A DNA stretch of 64,000 bases, taken from the NCBI RefSeq assembly GCF_933775445.1, contig NW_026089489.1, positions 19,236 through 83,235 on the forward strand. Reading direction: 5' to 3'. How positions within the stretch are numbered: position 1 is the first letter of the stretch; each line of letters starts with the position of its first letter. Below the pieces are notes generated by a model. That model was not told where the DNA came from. It ran no database searches and saw only the letters and a program-made list of their open reading frames with translations. Of the stretch, positions 1-16,300 are shown piece after piece. The position numbers were made by a program, and so were the translations under genes. The stretch comes from Argentina anserina (lineage: Eukaryota > Streptophyta > Magnoliopsida > Rosales > Rosaceae).

Positions 1-599
1 GTTTGAAAGAAACACACGCCCACACTGGAAACACTCTCAAATTCAATAGAAAGTCGCATCAGAAAGGCTTACAGAAAGAAACTCAAACGAGAATTGAAAA
101 GATACTCAAAGTGCAATAGTAAACATACTCAAACGATAGAAAGATACTCAGTTTGAAAGAAACACACGCCCTCACTGGAAACACTCTCAAATTCAAGAAA
201 AACTCGCATCAGAAAGGCTTACATAATGATACTCCAACGAGAATTGAAAAGATACTGAAAGTGCAATAGTAAACATACTCAAACGATAGAAAGATACTCA
301 GTTTGAAAGAAACACACGCCCACACTGGAAACACTCTCAAATTCAAGAAAAACTCGCATCGAAAGCCGTTCAGAAAGATACTCAAACGAGGATTGAAAAG
401 ATACTCAAATTGCAATAGTAATCATACTCAAACGATAGAAAGATACTAAGTTTGAAAGAAACACACGCCCACACTGGAAACACTCTCAAATTCAATAGAA
501 ACTCGCATCAGAAAGGCTTACAGAAAGATACTTAAACGAGAATTGAAAAGATACTAAAAGTGCAATAGTAAACATACTCAAACGATAGAAAGATACTCA

Positions 600-3500
600 G
601 TTTGAAAGAAACACACGCCCACACTGGAAACACTCTTAAATTCAATAGAAACTCGCATCAGAAAGCCTTACAGAAAGATACTCAAACGAGAATTGAAAAG
701 ATACTCAAAGTGCAATAGTAAACATACTCAAACGATAGAAAGATACTCAGTTTGAAAGAAACACACGCCCACACTGGAAACACTCTCAAATTCAAGAAAA
801 ACTCGCATCGAAAGCCGTTCAGAAAGATACTCAAACGAGGATTGAAAAGATACTCAAATTGCAATAGTAAACATACTCAAACGATAGAAAGATACTCAGT
901 TTGAAAGAAACACACGCCCACACTGGAAACACTCTCAAATTCAATAGAAAGTCGCATCAGAAAGGCTTACAGAAAGAAACTCAAACGAGAATTGAAAAGA
1001 TACTCAAAGTGCAATAGTAAACATACTCAAACGATAGAAAGATACTCAGTTTGAAAGAAACACACGCCCTCACTGGAAACACTCTCAAATTCAAGAAAAA
1101 CTCGCATCAGAAAGGCTTACATAATGATACTCCAACGAGAATTGAAAAGATACTGAAAGTGCAATAGTAAACATACTCAAACGATAGAAAGATACTCAGT
1201 TTGAAAGAAACACACGCCCACACTGGAAACACTCTCAAATTCAAGAAAAACTCGCATCGAAAGCCGTTCAGAAAGATACTCAAACGAGGATTGAAAAGAT
1301 ACTCAAAGTGCAATAGTAAACATACTGAAACGATCGAAAGATACTCAGTTTGAAAGAAACACACGCCCACACTGGAAACACTCTCAAATTCAATAGAAAC
1401 TCGCATCAGAAAGCCTTACAGAAAGATACTCAAACGAGGATTGAAAAGATACTCAAATTGCAATAGTAAACATACTCAAACGATAGAAAGATACTCAGTT
1501 TGAAAGAAACACACGCCCACACTGGAAACACTCTCAAATTCAATAGAAACTCGCATCAGAAAGGCTTACAGAAAGATACTCAAACAAGAATTGAAAAGTT
1601 ACTCAAAGTGCAATAGTAAACATACTGAAACGATAGAAAGATTCTCAGTTTGAAAGAAACACACGCCGACACTGGAAACACTCTCAAATTCAATAGAAAC
1701 TCGCATCAGAAAGGCTTACAGAAAGATACTTAAACGAGAATTGAAAAGATACTCAAAGTGCAATAGTAAACATACTCAAACGATAGAAAGATAGTCAGGT
1801 TGAAAGAAACACACGCCCACACAGGAAACACTCTCAAATTCAATAGAAACTCGCATCAGAAAGGCTTACAGAAAGATACTCAAACGAGAATTGAAAAGAT
1901 ACTCAAAGTGCAATAGTAAACATACTGAAACGATAGAAAGATACTCAGTTTGAAAGAAACACACGCCCACACTGGAAACACTCTCAAATTCAATAGAAAC
2001 TCGCATCAGAAAGGCTTACATAAAGATACTTAAACGAGAATTGAAAAGATACTCAAAGTGCAATAGTAAACATACTCAAACGATAGAAAGATACTCAGTT
2101 TGAAAGAAACACACGCCCACACTGGAAACACTCTCAAATTCAATAGAAACTCGCATCAGAAAGGCTTACAGAAAGATACTCAAACGAGAATTGAAAAGAT
2201 ACTCAAAGTGCAATAGTAAACATACTCAAACGATAGAAAGATACTAAGTTTGAAAGAAACACACGCCCACACTGGAAACACTCTCAAATTCAAGACAAAC
2301 TCGCATCGATAGCCGTTTAGAAAGATACTCAATAGAGGATTGAAAAGATACTCAAATTGCAATAGTAAACATACTCAAACGATAGAAAGATACTCAGTTT
2401 GAAAGAAACACACGCCCACACAGGAAACACTCTCAAATGCAATAGAAACTCGCATCAGAAAGGCTTACAGAAAGATACTCAAACGAGAATTGAAAAGATA
2501 CTCAAAGTGGAATAGTAAACATACTCAAACGATAGAAAGATAGTCAGTTTGAAAGAAACACACGCCCACACTGGAAACACTCTCAAATTCAATAGAAAGT
2601 CGCATCGAAAGCCGTTCAGAAAGATACTCAAACGAGGATTGAAAAGATACTCAAATTGCAATAGTAAACATACTCAAACGATAGAAAGATACTCAGTTTG
2701 AAAGAAACACACGCCCACACTGGAAACACTCTCAAATTCAATAGAAAGTCGCATCAGAAAGGCTTACAGAAAGAAACTCAAACGAGAATTGAAAAGATAC
2801 TCAAAGTGCAATAGTAAACATACTCAAACGATAGAAAGATACTCAGTTTGAAAGAAACACACGCCCACACTGGAAACACTCTCAAATTCAATAGAAAGTC
2901 GCATCAGAAAGGCTTACAGAAAGATACTCAAACGAGAATTGAAAAGATACTCACAGTGCAATAGTAAACATACTGAAATGATAGAAAGATAGTTAGTTTG
3001 AAAGAAACACACGCCCACACAGGAAACACTCTCAAATTCAATAGAAACTCGCATCAGAAAGACTTACAGAAAGATACTCAAACGAGGATTGAAAAGATAC
3101 TCAAATTGCAATAGTAAACATACTCAAACGATAGAAAGATACTCAGTTTGAAAGAAACACACGCCCACACAGGAAACACTCTCAAATTCAATAGAAACTC
3201 GCATCAGAAAGGCTTACAGAAAGATACTCAAACGAGAATTGAAAAGATACTCAAAGTGGAATAGTAAACATACTCAAACGATAGAAAGATACTCAGTTTG
3301 AAAGAAACACACGCCCACACTGGAAACACTCTCAAATTCAAGAAAAACTCGCATCGAAAGCCGTTCAGAAAGATACTCAAACGAGGATTGAAAAGATACT
3401 CAAATTGCAATAGTAAACATACTCAAACGATAGAAAGATACTCAGTTTGAAAGAAACACACGCCCACACTGGAAACACTCTCAAATTCAATAGAAAGTCG

Positions 3501-5396
3501 CATCAGAAAGGCTTACAGAAAGAAACTCAAACGAGAATTGAAAAGATACTCAAAGTGCAATAGTAAACATACTCAAACGATAGAAAGATACTCAGTTTGA
3601 AAGAAACACACGCCCTCACTGGAAACACTCTCAAATTCAAGAAAAACTCGCATCAGAAAGGCTTACATAATGATACTCCAACGAGAATTGAAAAGATACT
3701 GAAAGTGCAATAGTAAACATACTCAAACGATAGAAAGATACTCAGTTTGAAAGAAACACACGCCCACACTGGAAACACTCTCAAATTCAAGAAAAACTCG
3801 CATCGAAAGCCGTTCAGAAAGATACTCAAACGAGGATTGAAAAGATACTCAAAGTGCAATAGTAAACATACTGAAACGATAGAAAGATACTCAGTTTGAA
3901 AGAAACACACGCCCACACTGGAAACACTCTCAAATTCAATAGAAACTCGCATCAGAAAGCCTTACAGAAAGATACTCAAACGAGGATTGAAAAGATACTC
4001 AAATTGCAATAGTAAACATACTCAAACGATAGAAAGATACTCAGTTTGAAAGAAACACACGCCCACACTGGAAACACTCTCAAATTCAATAGAAACTCGC
4101 ATCAGAAAGGCTTACAGAAAGATACTCAAACAAGAATTGAAAAGTTACTCAAAGTGCAATAGTAAACATACTGAAACGATAGAAAGATTCTCAGTTTGAA
4201 AGAAACACACGCCGACACTTGAAACACTCTCAAATTCAATAGAAACTCGCATCAGAAAGGCTTACAGAAAGATACTTAAACGAGAATTGAAAAGATACTC
4301 AAAGTGCAATAGTAAACATACTCAAACGATAGAAAGATAGTCAGGTTGAAAGAAACACACGCCCACACAGGAAACACTCTCAAATTCAATAGAAACTCGC
4401 ATCAGAAAGGCTTACAGAAAGATACTCAAACGAGAATTGAAAAGATACTCAAAGTGCAATAGTAAACATACTGAAACGATAGAAAGATACTCAGTTTGAA
4501 AGAAACACACGCCCACACTGGAAACACTCTCAAATTCAATAGAAACTCGCATCAGAAAGGCTTACATAAAGATACTTAAACGAGAATTGAAAAGATACTC
4601 AAAGTGCAATAGTAAACATACTCAAACGATAGAAAGATACTCAGTTTGAAAGAAACACACGCCCACACTGGAAACACTCTCAAATTCAATAGAAACTCGC
4701 ATCAGAAAGGCTTACAGAAAGATACTCAAACGAGAATTGAAAAGATACTCAAAGTGCAATAGTAAACATACTCAAACGATAGAAAGATACTAAGTTTGAA
4801 AGAAACACACGCCCACACTGGAAACACTCTCAAATTCAAGACAAACTCGCATCGATAGCCGTTTAGAAAGATACTCAATAGAGGATTGAAAAGATACTCA
4901 AATTGCAATAGTAAACATACTCAAACGATAGAAAGATACTCAGTTTGAAAGAAACACACGCCCACACAGGAAACACTCTCAAATTCAATAGAAACTCGCA
5001 TCAGAAAGGCTTACAGAAAGATACTCAAACGAGAATTGAAAAGATACTCAAAGTGGAATAGTAAACATACTCAAACGATAGAAAGATAGTCAGTTTGAAA
5101 GAAACACACGCCCACACTGGAAACACTCTCAAATTCAATAGAAAGTCGCATCGAAAGCCGTTCAGAAAGATACTCAAACGAGGATTGAAAAGATACTCAA
5201 ATTGCAATAGTAAACATACTCAAACGATAGAAAGATACTCAGTTTGAAAGAAACACACGCCCACACTGGAAACACTCTCAAATTCAATAGAAAGTCGCAT
5301 CAGAAAGGCTTACAGAAAGAAACTCAAACTAGAATTGAAAAGATACTCAAAGTGCAATAGTAAACATACTCAAACGATAGAAAGATACTCAGTTTG
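600..5396 (+). repeat. Multimeric satellite unit, 17 monomers (2,546 bp), two in-register copies
   Basis: Variant monomers between about 600 and 2850 recur in the same order 2,546 bp later, between about 3146 and 5396. Examples are the monomer with ATAATGATACTCCAACG near 1120 and 3666, the GACAAACTCGCATCGATAGC variant near 2294 and 4840, and AGATAGTCAGGTTG near 1790 and 4336. Only a few single-base differences were seen (for example CACTGG versus CACTTG near 4217). The segment from 1 to about 400 also matches the part starting at 899, an offset of 898 bp (six monomers), so an older duplication lies at the left edge. Boundaries are approximate because they were read by eye. Confidence 0.8.
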
Positions 5397-8300
5397 AAAG
5401 AAACACACGCCCACACTGGAAACACTCTCAAATTCAATAGAAACTCGCATCAGAAAGGCTTACAGAATGATACTCCAACGAGAATTGAAAAGATACTGAA
5501 AGTGCAATAGTAAACATACTCAAACGATAGAAAGATACTCAGTTTGAAAGAAACACACGCCCACACTGGAAACACTCTCAAATTCAACAGAAACTCGCAT
5601 CAGAAAGGCTTACAGAAAGATACTGAAACGAGAATTGAAAAGATACTCAAAGTGCAATAGTAAACATACTCAAACGATAGAAAGATACTCAGTTTGAAAG
5701 AAACACACGCCCACACTGGAAACACTATCAAATTCAATAGAAACTCGCATCAGAAAGGCTTACAGAAAGATACTCAAACGAGAATTGAAAAGATACTCAA
5801 AGTGCAATAGTAAACATACTCAAACGATAGAAAGATAGTCAGTTTGAAAGAAACACACGCCCACACTGGAAACACTCTCAAATTCAATAGAAAGTCGCAT
5901 CAAAAAGGCTTACAGAAAGAAACTCAAACGAGAATTGAAAAGATACTCAAAGTGCAATAGTAAACATACTCAAACGATAGAAAGATACTCAGTTTGAAAG
6001 AAACACACGCCCTCACTGGAAACACTCTCAAATTCAAGAAAAACTCGCATCAGAAAGGCTTACAGAATGATACTCCAACGAGAATTGAAAAGATACTGAA
6101 AGTGCAATAGTAAACATACTCAAACGATAGAAAGATACTCAGTTTGAAAGAAACACACGCCCACACTGGAAACACTCTCAAATTCAACAGAAACTCGCAT
6201 CAGAAAGGCTTACAGAAAGATACTTAAACGAGAATTGAAAAGATACTCAAAGTGCAATAGTAAACATACTCAAACGATAGAAAGATAGTCAGTTTGAAAG
6301 AAACACACGCCCACACAGGAAACACTCTCAAATTCAATAGAAACTCGCATCAGAAAGGCTTACAGAAAGATACTCAAACGAGAATTGAAAAGATACTCAA
6401 AGTGCAATAGTAAACATACTCAAACGATAGAAAGATAGTCAGTTTGAAAGAAACACACGCCCACACTGGAAACACTCTCAAATTCAATAGAGACTCGCAT
6501 CAGAAAGCCTTACAGAAAGATACTCAAACGAGAATTGAAAAGATACTCAAATTGCAATAGTAAACATACTCAAACGATAAAAGATACTCAGTTTGAAAGA
6601 AACACACGCCCACACTGGAAACACTCTCAAATTCAATAGAAACTCGCATCAGAAAGGCTTACAGAAAGATACTCAAACGAGGATTAAAAAGATACTCAAA
6701 TTGCAATAGTAAACATACTCAAACGATAGAAAGATACTCAGTTTGAAAGAAACACACGCCCACACTGGAAACACTCTCAAATTCAAGAAAAACTCGCATC
6801 GAAAGCCGTTCAGAAAGATACTCAAACGAGGATTGAAAAGATACTCCAATTGCAATAGTAATCATACTCAAACGATAGAAAGATACTAAGTTTGAAAGAA
6901 ACACACGCCCACACTGGAAACACTCTCAAATTCAATAGAAACTCGCATCAGAAAGGCTTACAGAAAGATACTTAAACGAGAATTGAAAAGATACTCAAAG
7001 TGCAATAGTAAACATACTCAAACGATAGAAAGATACTCAGTTTGAAAGAAACACACGCCCTCACTGGAAACACTCTCAAATTCAAGAAAAACTCGCATCA
7101 GAAAGGCTTACAGAATGATACTCAAACGAGAATTGAAAAGATACTCACAGTGCAATAGTAAACATACTGAAACGATAGAAAGATAGTTAGTTTGAAAGAA
7201 ACACACGCCCACACAGGAAACACTCTCAAATTCAATAGAAACTCGCATCAGAAAGACTTACAGAAAGATACTCAAACGAGGATTGAAAAGATACTTAAAT
7301 TGCAATAGTAAACATACTCAAACGATAGAAAGATACTCAGTTTGAAAGAAACACACGCCCACACTGGAAACACTCTCAAATTCAAGAAAAACTCGCATCG
7401 AAAGCCGTTCAGAAAGATACTCAAACGAGGATTGAAAAGATACTCAAATTGCAATAGTAATCATACTCAAACGATAGAAAGATACTAAGTTTGAAAGAAA
7501 CACACGCCCACACTGGAAACACTCTCAAATTCAATAGAAACTCGCATCAGAAAGGCTTACAGAAAGATACTTAAACGAGAATTGAAAAGATACTAAAAGT
7601 GCAATAGTAAACATACTCAAACGATAGAAAGATACTCAGTTTGAAAGAAACACACGCCCACACTGGAAACACTCTCAAATTCAATAGAAACTCGCATCAG
7701 AAAGCCTTACAGAAAGATACTCAAACGAGAATTGAAAAGATACTCAAAGTGCAATAGTAAACATACTCAAACGATAGAAAGATACTCAGTTTGAAAGAAA
7801 CACACGCCCACACTGGAAACACTCTCAAATTCAAGAAAAACTCGCATCGAAAGCCGTTCAGAAAGATACTCAAACGAGGATTGAAAAGATACTCAAATTG
7901 CAATAGTAAACATACTCAAACGATAGAAAGATACTCAGTTTGAAAGAAACACACGCCCACACTGGAAACACTCTCAAATTCAAGAAAAACTCGCATCGAA
8001 AGCCGTTCAGAAAGATACTCAAACGAGGATTGAAAAGATACTCCAATTGCAATAGTAATCATACTCAAACGATAGAAAGATACTAAGTTTGAAAGAAACA
8101 CACGCCCACACTGGAAACACTCTCAAATTCAATAGAAACTCGCATCAGAAAGGCTTACAGAAAGATACTTAAACGAGAATTGAAAAGATACTCAAAGTGC
8201 AATAGTAAACATACTCAAACGATAGAAAGATACTCAGTTTGAAAGAAACACATGCCCACACTGGAAACACTCTCAAATTCAATAGAGACTCGCATCAGAA

Positions 8301-10329
8301 AGTCTTACAGAAAGATACTCAAACGAGAATTGAAAAGATACTCAAAGTGCAATAGTAAACATACTCAAACGATAGAAAGATACTCAGTTTGAAAGAAACA
8401 CATGCCCACACTGGAAACACTCTCAAATTCAATAGAAACTCGCATCAGAAAGGCTTACAGAAAGATACTCAAACCAGAATTGAAAAGTTACTCAAAGTGC
8501 AATAGTAAACATACTGAAACGATAGAAAGATACTCAGTTTGAAAGAAACACACGCCGACACTGGAAACACTCTCAAATTCAATAGAAACTCGCATCAGAA
8601 AGGCTTACAGAAAGATACTTAAACGAGAATTGAAAAGATACTCAAAGTGCAATAGTAAACATACTCAAACGATAGAAAGATAGTCAGTTTGAAAGAAACA
8701 CACGCCCACACAGGAAACACTCTCAAATTCAATAGAAACTCGCATCAGAAAGGCTTACAGAAAGATACTCAAACGAGAATTGAAAAGATACTCAAAGTGC
8801 AATAGTAAACATACTGAAACGATAGAAAGATACTCAGTTTGAAAGAAACACACGCCCACACTGGAAACACTCTCAAATTCAAGAAAAACTCGCATCAGAA
8901 AGGCTTACAGAAAGATACTCAAACGAGGATTGAAAAGATACTCAAAGTGCAATAGTAAACATACTGAAACGATAGAAAGATACTCAGTTTGAAAAAAACA
9001 CACGCCCTCACTGGAAACACTCTCAAATTCAAGAAAAACTCGCATCAGAAAGGCTTACAGAATGATACTCCAACGAGAATTGAAAAGATACTGAAAGTGC
9101 AATAGTAAACATACTCAAACGATAGAAAGATACTCAGTTTGAAAGAAACACACGCCCACACTGGAAACACTCTCAAATTCAACAGAAACTCGCATCAGAA
9201 AGGCTTACAGAAAGATACTGAAACGAGAATTGAAAAGATACTCAAAGTGCAATAGTAAACATACTCAAACGATAGAAAGATACTCAGTTTGAAAGAAACA
9301 CACGCCCACACTGGAAACACTCTCAAATTCAATAGAAACTCGCATCAGAAAGGTTTACAGAAAGATACTCAAACGAGGATTAAAAAGATACTCAAATTGC
9401 AATAGTAAACATACTCAAACGATAGAAAGATACTCAGTTTGAAAGAAACACACGCCCACACTGGAAACACTCTCAAATTCAACAGAAACTCGCATCAGAA
9501 AGGCTTACAGAAAGATACTGAAACGAGAATTGAAAAGATACTCAAAGTGCAATAGTAAACATACTCAAACGATAGAAAGATACTCAGTTTGAAAGAAACA
9601 CACGCCCACACTGGAAACACTCTCAAATTCAATAGAAACTCGCATCAGAAAGGTTTACAGAAAGATACTCAAACGAGGATTAAAAAGATACTCAAATTGC
9701 AATAGTAAACATACTCAAACGATAGAAAGATACTCAGTTTGAAAGAAACACACGCCCACACTGGAAACACTCTCAAATTCAATAGAAACTCGCATCAGAA
9801 AGCCTTACAGAAAGATACTCAAACGAGAATTGAAAAGATACTCAAAGTGCAATAGTAAACATACTCAAACGATAGAAAGATACTCAGTTTGAAAGAAACA
9901 CACGCCCACACTGGAAACACTCTCAAATTCAATAGAAACTCGCATCAGAAAGGCTTACATAAAGATACTCAAACGAGAAATTAAAAGATACTCAAAGTGC
10001 AATAGTAAACATACTCAAACGATAGAAAGATACTCAGTTTGAAAGAAACACACGCCCACACTGGAAACACTCTCAAATTCAAGAAAAACTCGCATCAGAA
10101 AGGCTTACAGAAAGATACTCAAACGAGGATTGAAAAGATACTCAAAGTGCAATAGTAAACATACTGAAACGATAGAAAGATACTCAGTTTGAAAGAAACA
10201 CACGCCCTCACTGGAAACACTCTCAAATTCAAGAAAAACTCGCATCAGAAAGCCTTACAGAAAGATACTCAAACGAGAATTGAAAAGATACTCAAATTGC
10301 AATAGTAAACATACTCAAACGATAGAAAG

Positions 10330-13300
10330 ATACTCAGTTTGAAAGAAACACACGCCCACACTGGAAACACTCTCAAATTCAATAGAAACTCGCATCAGAA
10401 AGGCTTACAGAAAGATACTCAAACGAGGATTAAAAAGATACTCAAATTGCAATAGTAAACATACTCAAACGATAGAAAGATACTCAGTTTGAAAGAAACA
10501 CACGCCCACACTGGAAACACTCTCAAATTCAAGAAAAACTCGCATCGAAAGCCGTTCAGAAAGATACTCAAACGAGGATTGAAAAGATACTCAAATTGCA
10601 ATAGTAATCATACTCAAACGATAGAAAGATACTAAGTTTGAAAGAAACACACGCCCACACTGGAAACACTCTCAAATTCAATAGAAACTCGCATCAGAAA
10701 GGCTTACATAAAGATACTCAAACGAGAAATTAAAAGATACTCAAAGTGCAATAGTAAACATACTCAAACGATAGAAAGATACTCAGTTTGAAAGAAACAC
10801 ACGCCCACACTGGAAACACTCTCAAATTCAAGAAAAACTCGCATCAGAAAGGCTTACAGAAAGATACTCAAACGAGGATTGAAAAGATACTCAAAGTGCA
10901 ATAGTAAACATACTGAAACGATAGAAAGATACTCAGTTTGAAAGAAACACACGCCCTCACTGGAAACACTCTCAAATTCAAGAAAAACTCGCATCAGAAA
11001 GGCTTACAGAATGATACTCCAACGAGAATTGAAAAGATACTGAAAGTGCAATAGTAAACATACTCAAACGATAGAAAGATACTAGGTTTGAAAGAAACAC
11101 ACGCCCACACTGGAAACACTCTCAAATTCAACAGAAACTCGCATCAGAAAGGCTTACAGAAAGATACTGAAACGAGAATTGAAAAGATACTCAAAGTGCA
11201 ATAGTAAACATACTCAAACGAGAGAAAGATACTCAGTTTGAAAGAAACACACGCCCACACTGGAAACACTCTAAAATTCAATAGAAACTCGCATCAGAAA
11301 GGCTTACAGAAAGATACTTAAACGAGAATTGAAAAGATACTCAAAGTGCAATAGAAACATACTCAAACGATAGAAAGATACTCAGTTTGAAAGAAACACA
11401 CGCCCACACGTGAAACACTCTCAAATTCAATAGAAACTCGCATCAGAAAGGCTTACATAAAGATACTCAAACGAGAAATTAAAAGATACTCAAAGTGCAA
11501 TAGTAAACATACTCAAACGATAGAAAGATACTCAGTTTGAAAGAAACACACGCCCACACTGGAAACACTCTCAAATTCAAGAAAAACTCGCATCGAAAGC
11601 CGTTCAGAAAGATACTCAAACGAGAATTGAAAAGATACTCAAATTGCAATAGTAAACATACTCAAACGATAGAAAGATACTCAGTTTGAAAGAAACACAC
11701 GCCCACACTGGAAACACTCTCAAATTCAATAGAAAGTCGCATCAGAAAGGCTTACAGAAAGATACTCAAACGAGAATTGAAAAGATACTCAAAGTGCAAT
11801 AGTAAACATACTCAAACGATAGAAAGATACTCAGTTTGAAAGAAACACACGCCCACACTGGAAACACTCTCAAATTCAATAGAGACTCGCATCAGAAAGC
11901 CTTACAAGAAAGATACTCAAACGAGAATTGAAAAGATACTCAAAGTGCAATAGTAAACATACTCAAACGATAGAAAGATACTCAGTTTGAAAGAAACACA
12001 CGCCCACACTGGAAACACTCTCAAATTCAATAGAAACTCGCATCAGAAAGGCTTACAGAAAGATACTCAAACGAGGATTAAAAAGATACTCAAATTGCAA
12101 TAGTAAACATACTCAAACGATAGAAAGATACTCAGTTTGAAAGAAACACACGCCCACACTGGAAACACTCTCAAATTCAAGAAAAACTCGCATCGAAAGC
12201 CGTTCAGAAAGATACTCAAACGAGGATTGAAAAGATACTCAAATTGCAATAGTAATCATACTCAAACGATAGAAAGATACTAAGTTTGAAAGAAACACAC
12301 GCCCACACTGGAAACACTCTCAAATTCAATAGAAACTCGCATCAGAAAGGCTTACAGAAAGATACTTAAACGAGAATTGAAAAGATACTCAAAGTGCAAT
12401 AGTAAACATACTCAAACGATAGAAAGATACTCAGTTTGAAAGAAACACACGCGCACACTGGAAACACTCTCAAATTCAATAGAAACTCGCATCAGAAAGG
12501 CTTACAGAAAGATACTTAAACGAGAATTGAAAACATACTAAAAGTGCAATAGTAAACATACTCAAACGATAGAAAGATACTCAGTTTGAAAGAAACACAC
12601 GCCCACACTGGAAACACTCTCAAATTCAATAGAAACTCGCATCAGAAAGCCTTACAGAAAGATACTCAAACGAGAATTGAAAAGATACTCAAAGTGCAAT
12701 AGTAAACATACTCAAACGATAGAAAGATACTCAGTTTGAAAGAAACACACGCCCACACTGGAAACACTCTCAAATTCAAGAAAAACTCGCATCGAAAGCC
12801 GTTCAGAAAGACACTCAAACGAGGATTGAAAAGATACTCAAATTGCAATAGTAATCATACTCTAACGATAGAAAGATACTAAGTTTGAAAGAAACACACG
12901 CCCACACTGGAAACACTCTCAAATTCAATAGAAACTCGCATCAGAAAGGCTTACAGAAAGATACTTAAACGAGAATTGAAAAGATACTCAAAGTGCAATA
13001 GTAAACATACTTAAACGATAGAAAGATACTCAGTTTGAAAGAAACACACGCCCACACTGGAAACACTCTCAAATTCAAGAAAAACTCGCATCGAAAGCCG
13101 TTCAGAAAGATACTCAAACGAGGATTGAAAAGATACTCCAATTGCAATAGTAATCATACTCAAACTTTAGAAAGATACTCAGTTTGAAAGAAACACACGC
13201 CCACACTGGAAACACTCTCAAATTCAAGAAAAACTCGCATCGAAAGCCGTTCAGAAAGACACTCAAACGAGGATTGAAAAGATACTCAAATTGCAATAGT

Positions 13301-16300
13301 AAACATACTCAAACGATAGAAAGATATTCAGTTTGAAAGAAACACACGCCCTCACTGGAAACACTCTCAAATTCAAGAAAAACTCGCATCAGAAAGGCTT
13401 ACAGAATGATACTCCAACGAGGATTGAAAAGATACTGAAAGTGCAATAGTAAACATACTCAAACGATAGAAAGATACTCAGTTTGAAAGAAACACACGCC
13501 CACACTGGAAACACTCTCAAATTCAATAGAGACTCGCATCAGAAAGGCTTACAGAAAGATACACAAACGAGGATTAAAAAGATACTCAAATTGCAATAGT
13601 AAACATACTCAAACGATAGAAAGATACTCAGTTTGAAAGAAACACACGCCCACACTGGAAACACTCTCAAATTCAAGAAAAACTCGCATCGAAAGCCGTT
13701 CAGAAAGATACTCAAACGAGGATTGAAAAGATACTCCAATTGCAATAGTAATCATACTCAAACGATAGAAAGATACTAAGTTTGAAAGAAACACACGCCC
13801 ACACTGGAAACACTCTCAAATTCAAGAAAAACTCGCATCGAAAGCCGTTCAGAAAGACACTCAAACGAGGATTGAAAAGATACTCAAATTGCAATAGTAA
13901 TCATACTCTAACGATAGAAAGATACTAAGTTTGAAAGAAACACACGCCCACACTGGAAACACTCTTAAATTCAATAGAAACTCGCATCAGAAAGGCTTAC
14001 AGAAAGATACTTAAACGAGAATTGAAAACATACTCAAAGTGCAATAGTAAACATACTCAAACGATAGAAAGATACTCAGTTTGAAAGAAACACACGCCCA
14101 CACTGGAAACACTCTCAAATTCAATAGAAACTCGCATCAGAAAGCCTTACAGAAAGATACTCAAATGAGAATTGAAAAGATACTCAAAGTGCAATAGTAA
14201 ACATACTCAAACGTAGAAAGATACTCAGTTTGAAAGAAACACACGCCCACACTGGAAACACTCTCAAATTCAAGAAAAACTCGCATCGAAAGCCGTTCAG
14301 AAAGATACTCAAATGAGAATTGAAAAGATACTCAAAATTCAATAGTAAACATACTAAAACGATAGAAAGATATTCAGTTTGAAAGAAACACACGCCCTCA
14401 CTGGAAACACTCTCAAATTCAAGAAAAACTCGCATCAGAAAGGCTTACAGAATGATACTCCAACGAGGATTGAAAAGATACTGAAAGTGCAATAGTAAAC
14501 ATACTCAAACGATAGAAAGATACTCAGTTTGAAAGAAACACACGCCCACACTGGAAACACTCTCAAATTCAATAGAAACTCGCATCAGAAAGGCTTACAG
14601 AAAGATACTTAAACGAGAATTGAAAAGATACTCAAAGTGCAATAGTAAACATACTCAAACGATAATAAGATACTCAGTTTGAAAGAAACACACGCCCACA
14701 CTGGAAACACTCTCAAATTCAATAGAAACTCGCATCAGAAAGGCTTACAGAAAGATACTCAAACGAGGATTAAAAAGATACTCAAATTGCAATAGTAAAC
14801 ATACTCAAACGATAGAAAGATACTCAGTTTGAAAGAAACACACGCCCACACTGGAAACACTCTCAAATTCAAGAAAAACTCGCATCGAAAGCCGTTCAGA
14901 AAGATACTCAAACGAGGATTGAAAAGATACTCAAATTGCAATAGTAATCATACTCAAACGATAGAAAGATACTAAGTTTGAAAGAAACACACGCCCACAC
15001 TGGAAACACTCTCAAATTCAATAGAAACTCGCATCAGAAAGGCTTACATAAAGATACTCAAACGAGAAATTAAAAGATACTCAAAGTGCAATAGTAAACA
15101 TACTCAAACGATAGAAAGATACTCAGTTTGAAAGAAACACACGCCCACACTGGAAACACTCTCAAATTCAAGAAAAACTCGCATCAGAAAGGCTTACAGA
15201 AAGATACTCAAACGAGGATTGAAAAGATACTCAAAGTGCAATAGTAAACATACTGAAACGATAGAAAGATACTCAGTTTGAAAGAAACACACGCCCTCAC
15301 TGGAAACACTCTCAAATTCAAGAAAAACTCGCATCAGAAAGGCTTACAGAATGATACTCCAACGAGAATTGAAAAGATACTGAAAGTGCAATAGTAAACA
15401 TACTCAAACGATAGAAAGATACTAGGTTTGAAAGAAACACACGCCCACACTGGAAACACTCTCAAATTCAACAGAAACTCGCATCAGAAAGGCTTACAGA
15501 AAGATACTGAAACGAGAATTGAAAAGATACTCAAAGTGCAATAGTAAACATACTCAAACGAGAGAAAGATACTCAGTTTGAAAGAAACACACGCCCACAC
15601 TGGAAACACTCTAAAATTCAATAGAAACTCGCATCAGAAAGGCTTACAGAAAGATACTTAAACGAGAATTGAAAAGATACTCAAAGTGCAATAGAAACAT
15701 ACTCAAACGATAGAAAGATACTCAGTTTGAAAGAAACACACGCCCACACGTGAAACACTCTCAAATTCAATAGAAACTCGCATCAGAAAGGCTTACATAA
15801 AGATACTCAAACGAGAAATTAAAAGATACTCAAAGTGCAATAGTAAACATACTCAAACGATAGAAAGATACTCAGTTTGAAAGAAACACACGCCCACACT
15901 GGAAACACTCTCAAATTCAAGAAAAACTCGCATCGAAAGCCGTTCAGAAAGATACTCAAACGAGAATTGAAAAGATACTCAAATTGCAATAGTAAACATA
16001 CTCAAACGATAGAAAGATACTCAGTTTGAAAGAAACACACGCCCACACTGGAAACACTCTCAAATTCAATAGAAAGTCGCATCAGAAAGGCTTACAGAAA
16101 GATACTCAAACGAGAATTGAAAAGATACTCAAAGTGCAATAGTAAACATACTCAAACGATAGAAAGATACTCAGTTTGAAAGAAACACACGCCCACACTG
16201 GAAACACTCTCAAATTCAATAGAGACTCGCATCAGAAAGCCTTACAAGAAAGATACTCAAACGAGAATTGAAAAGATACTCAAAGTGCAATAGTAAACAT

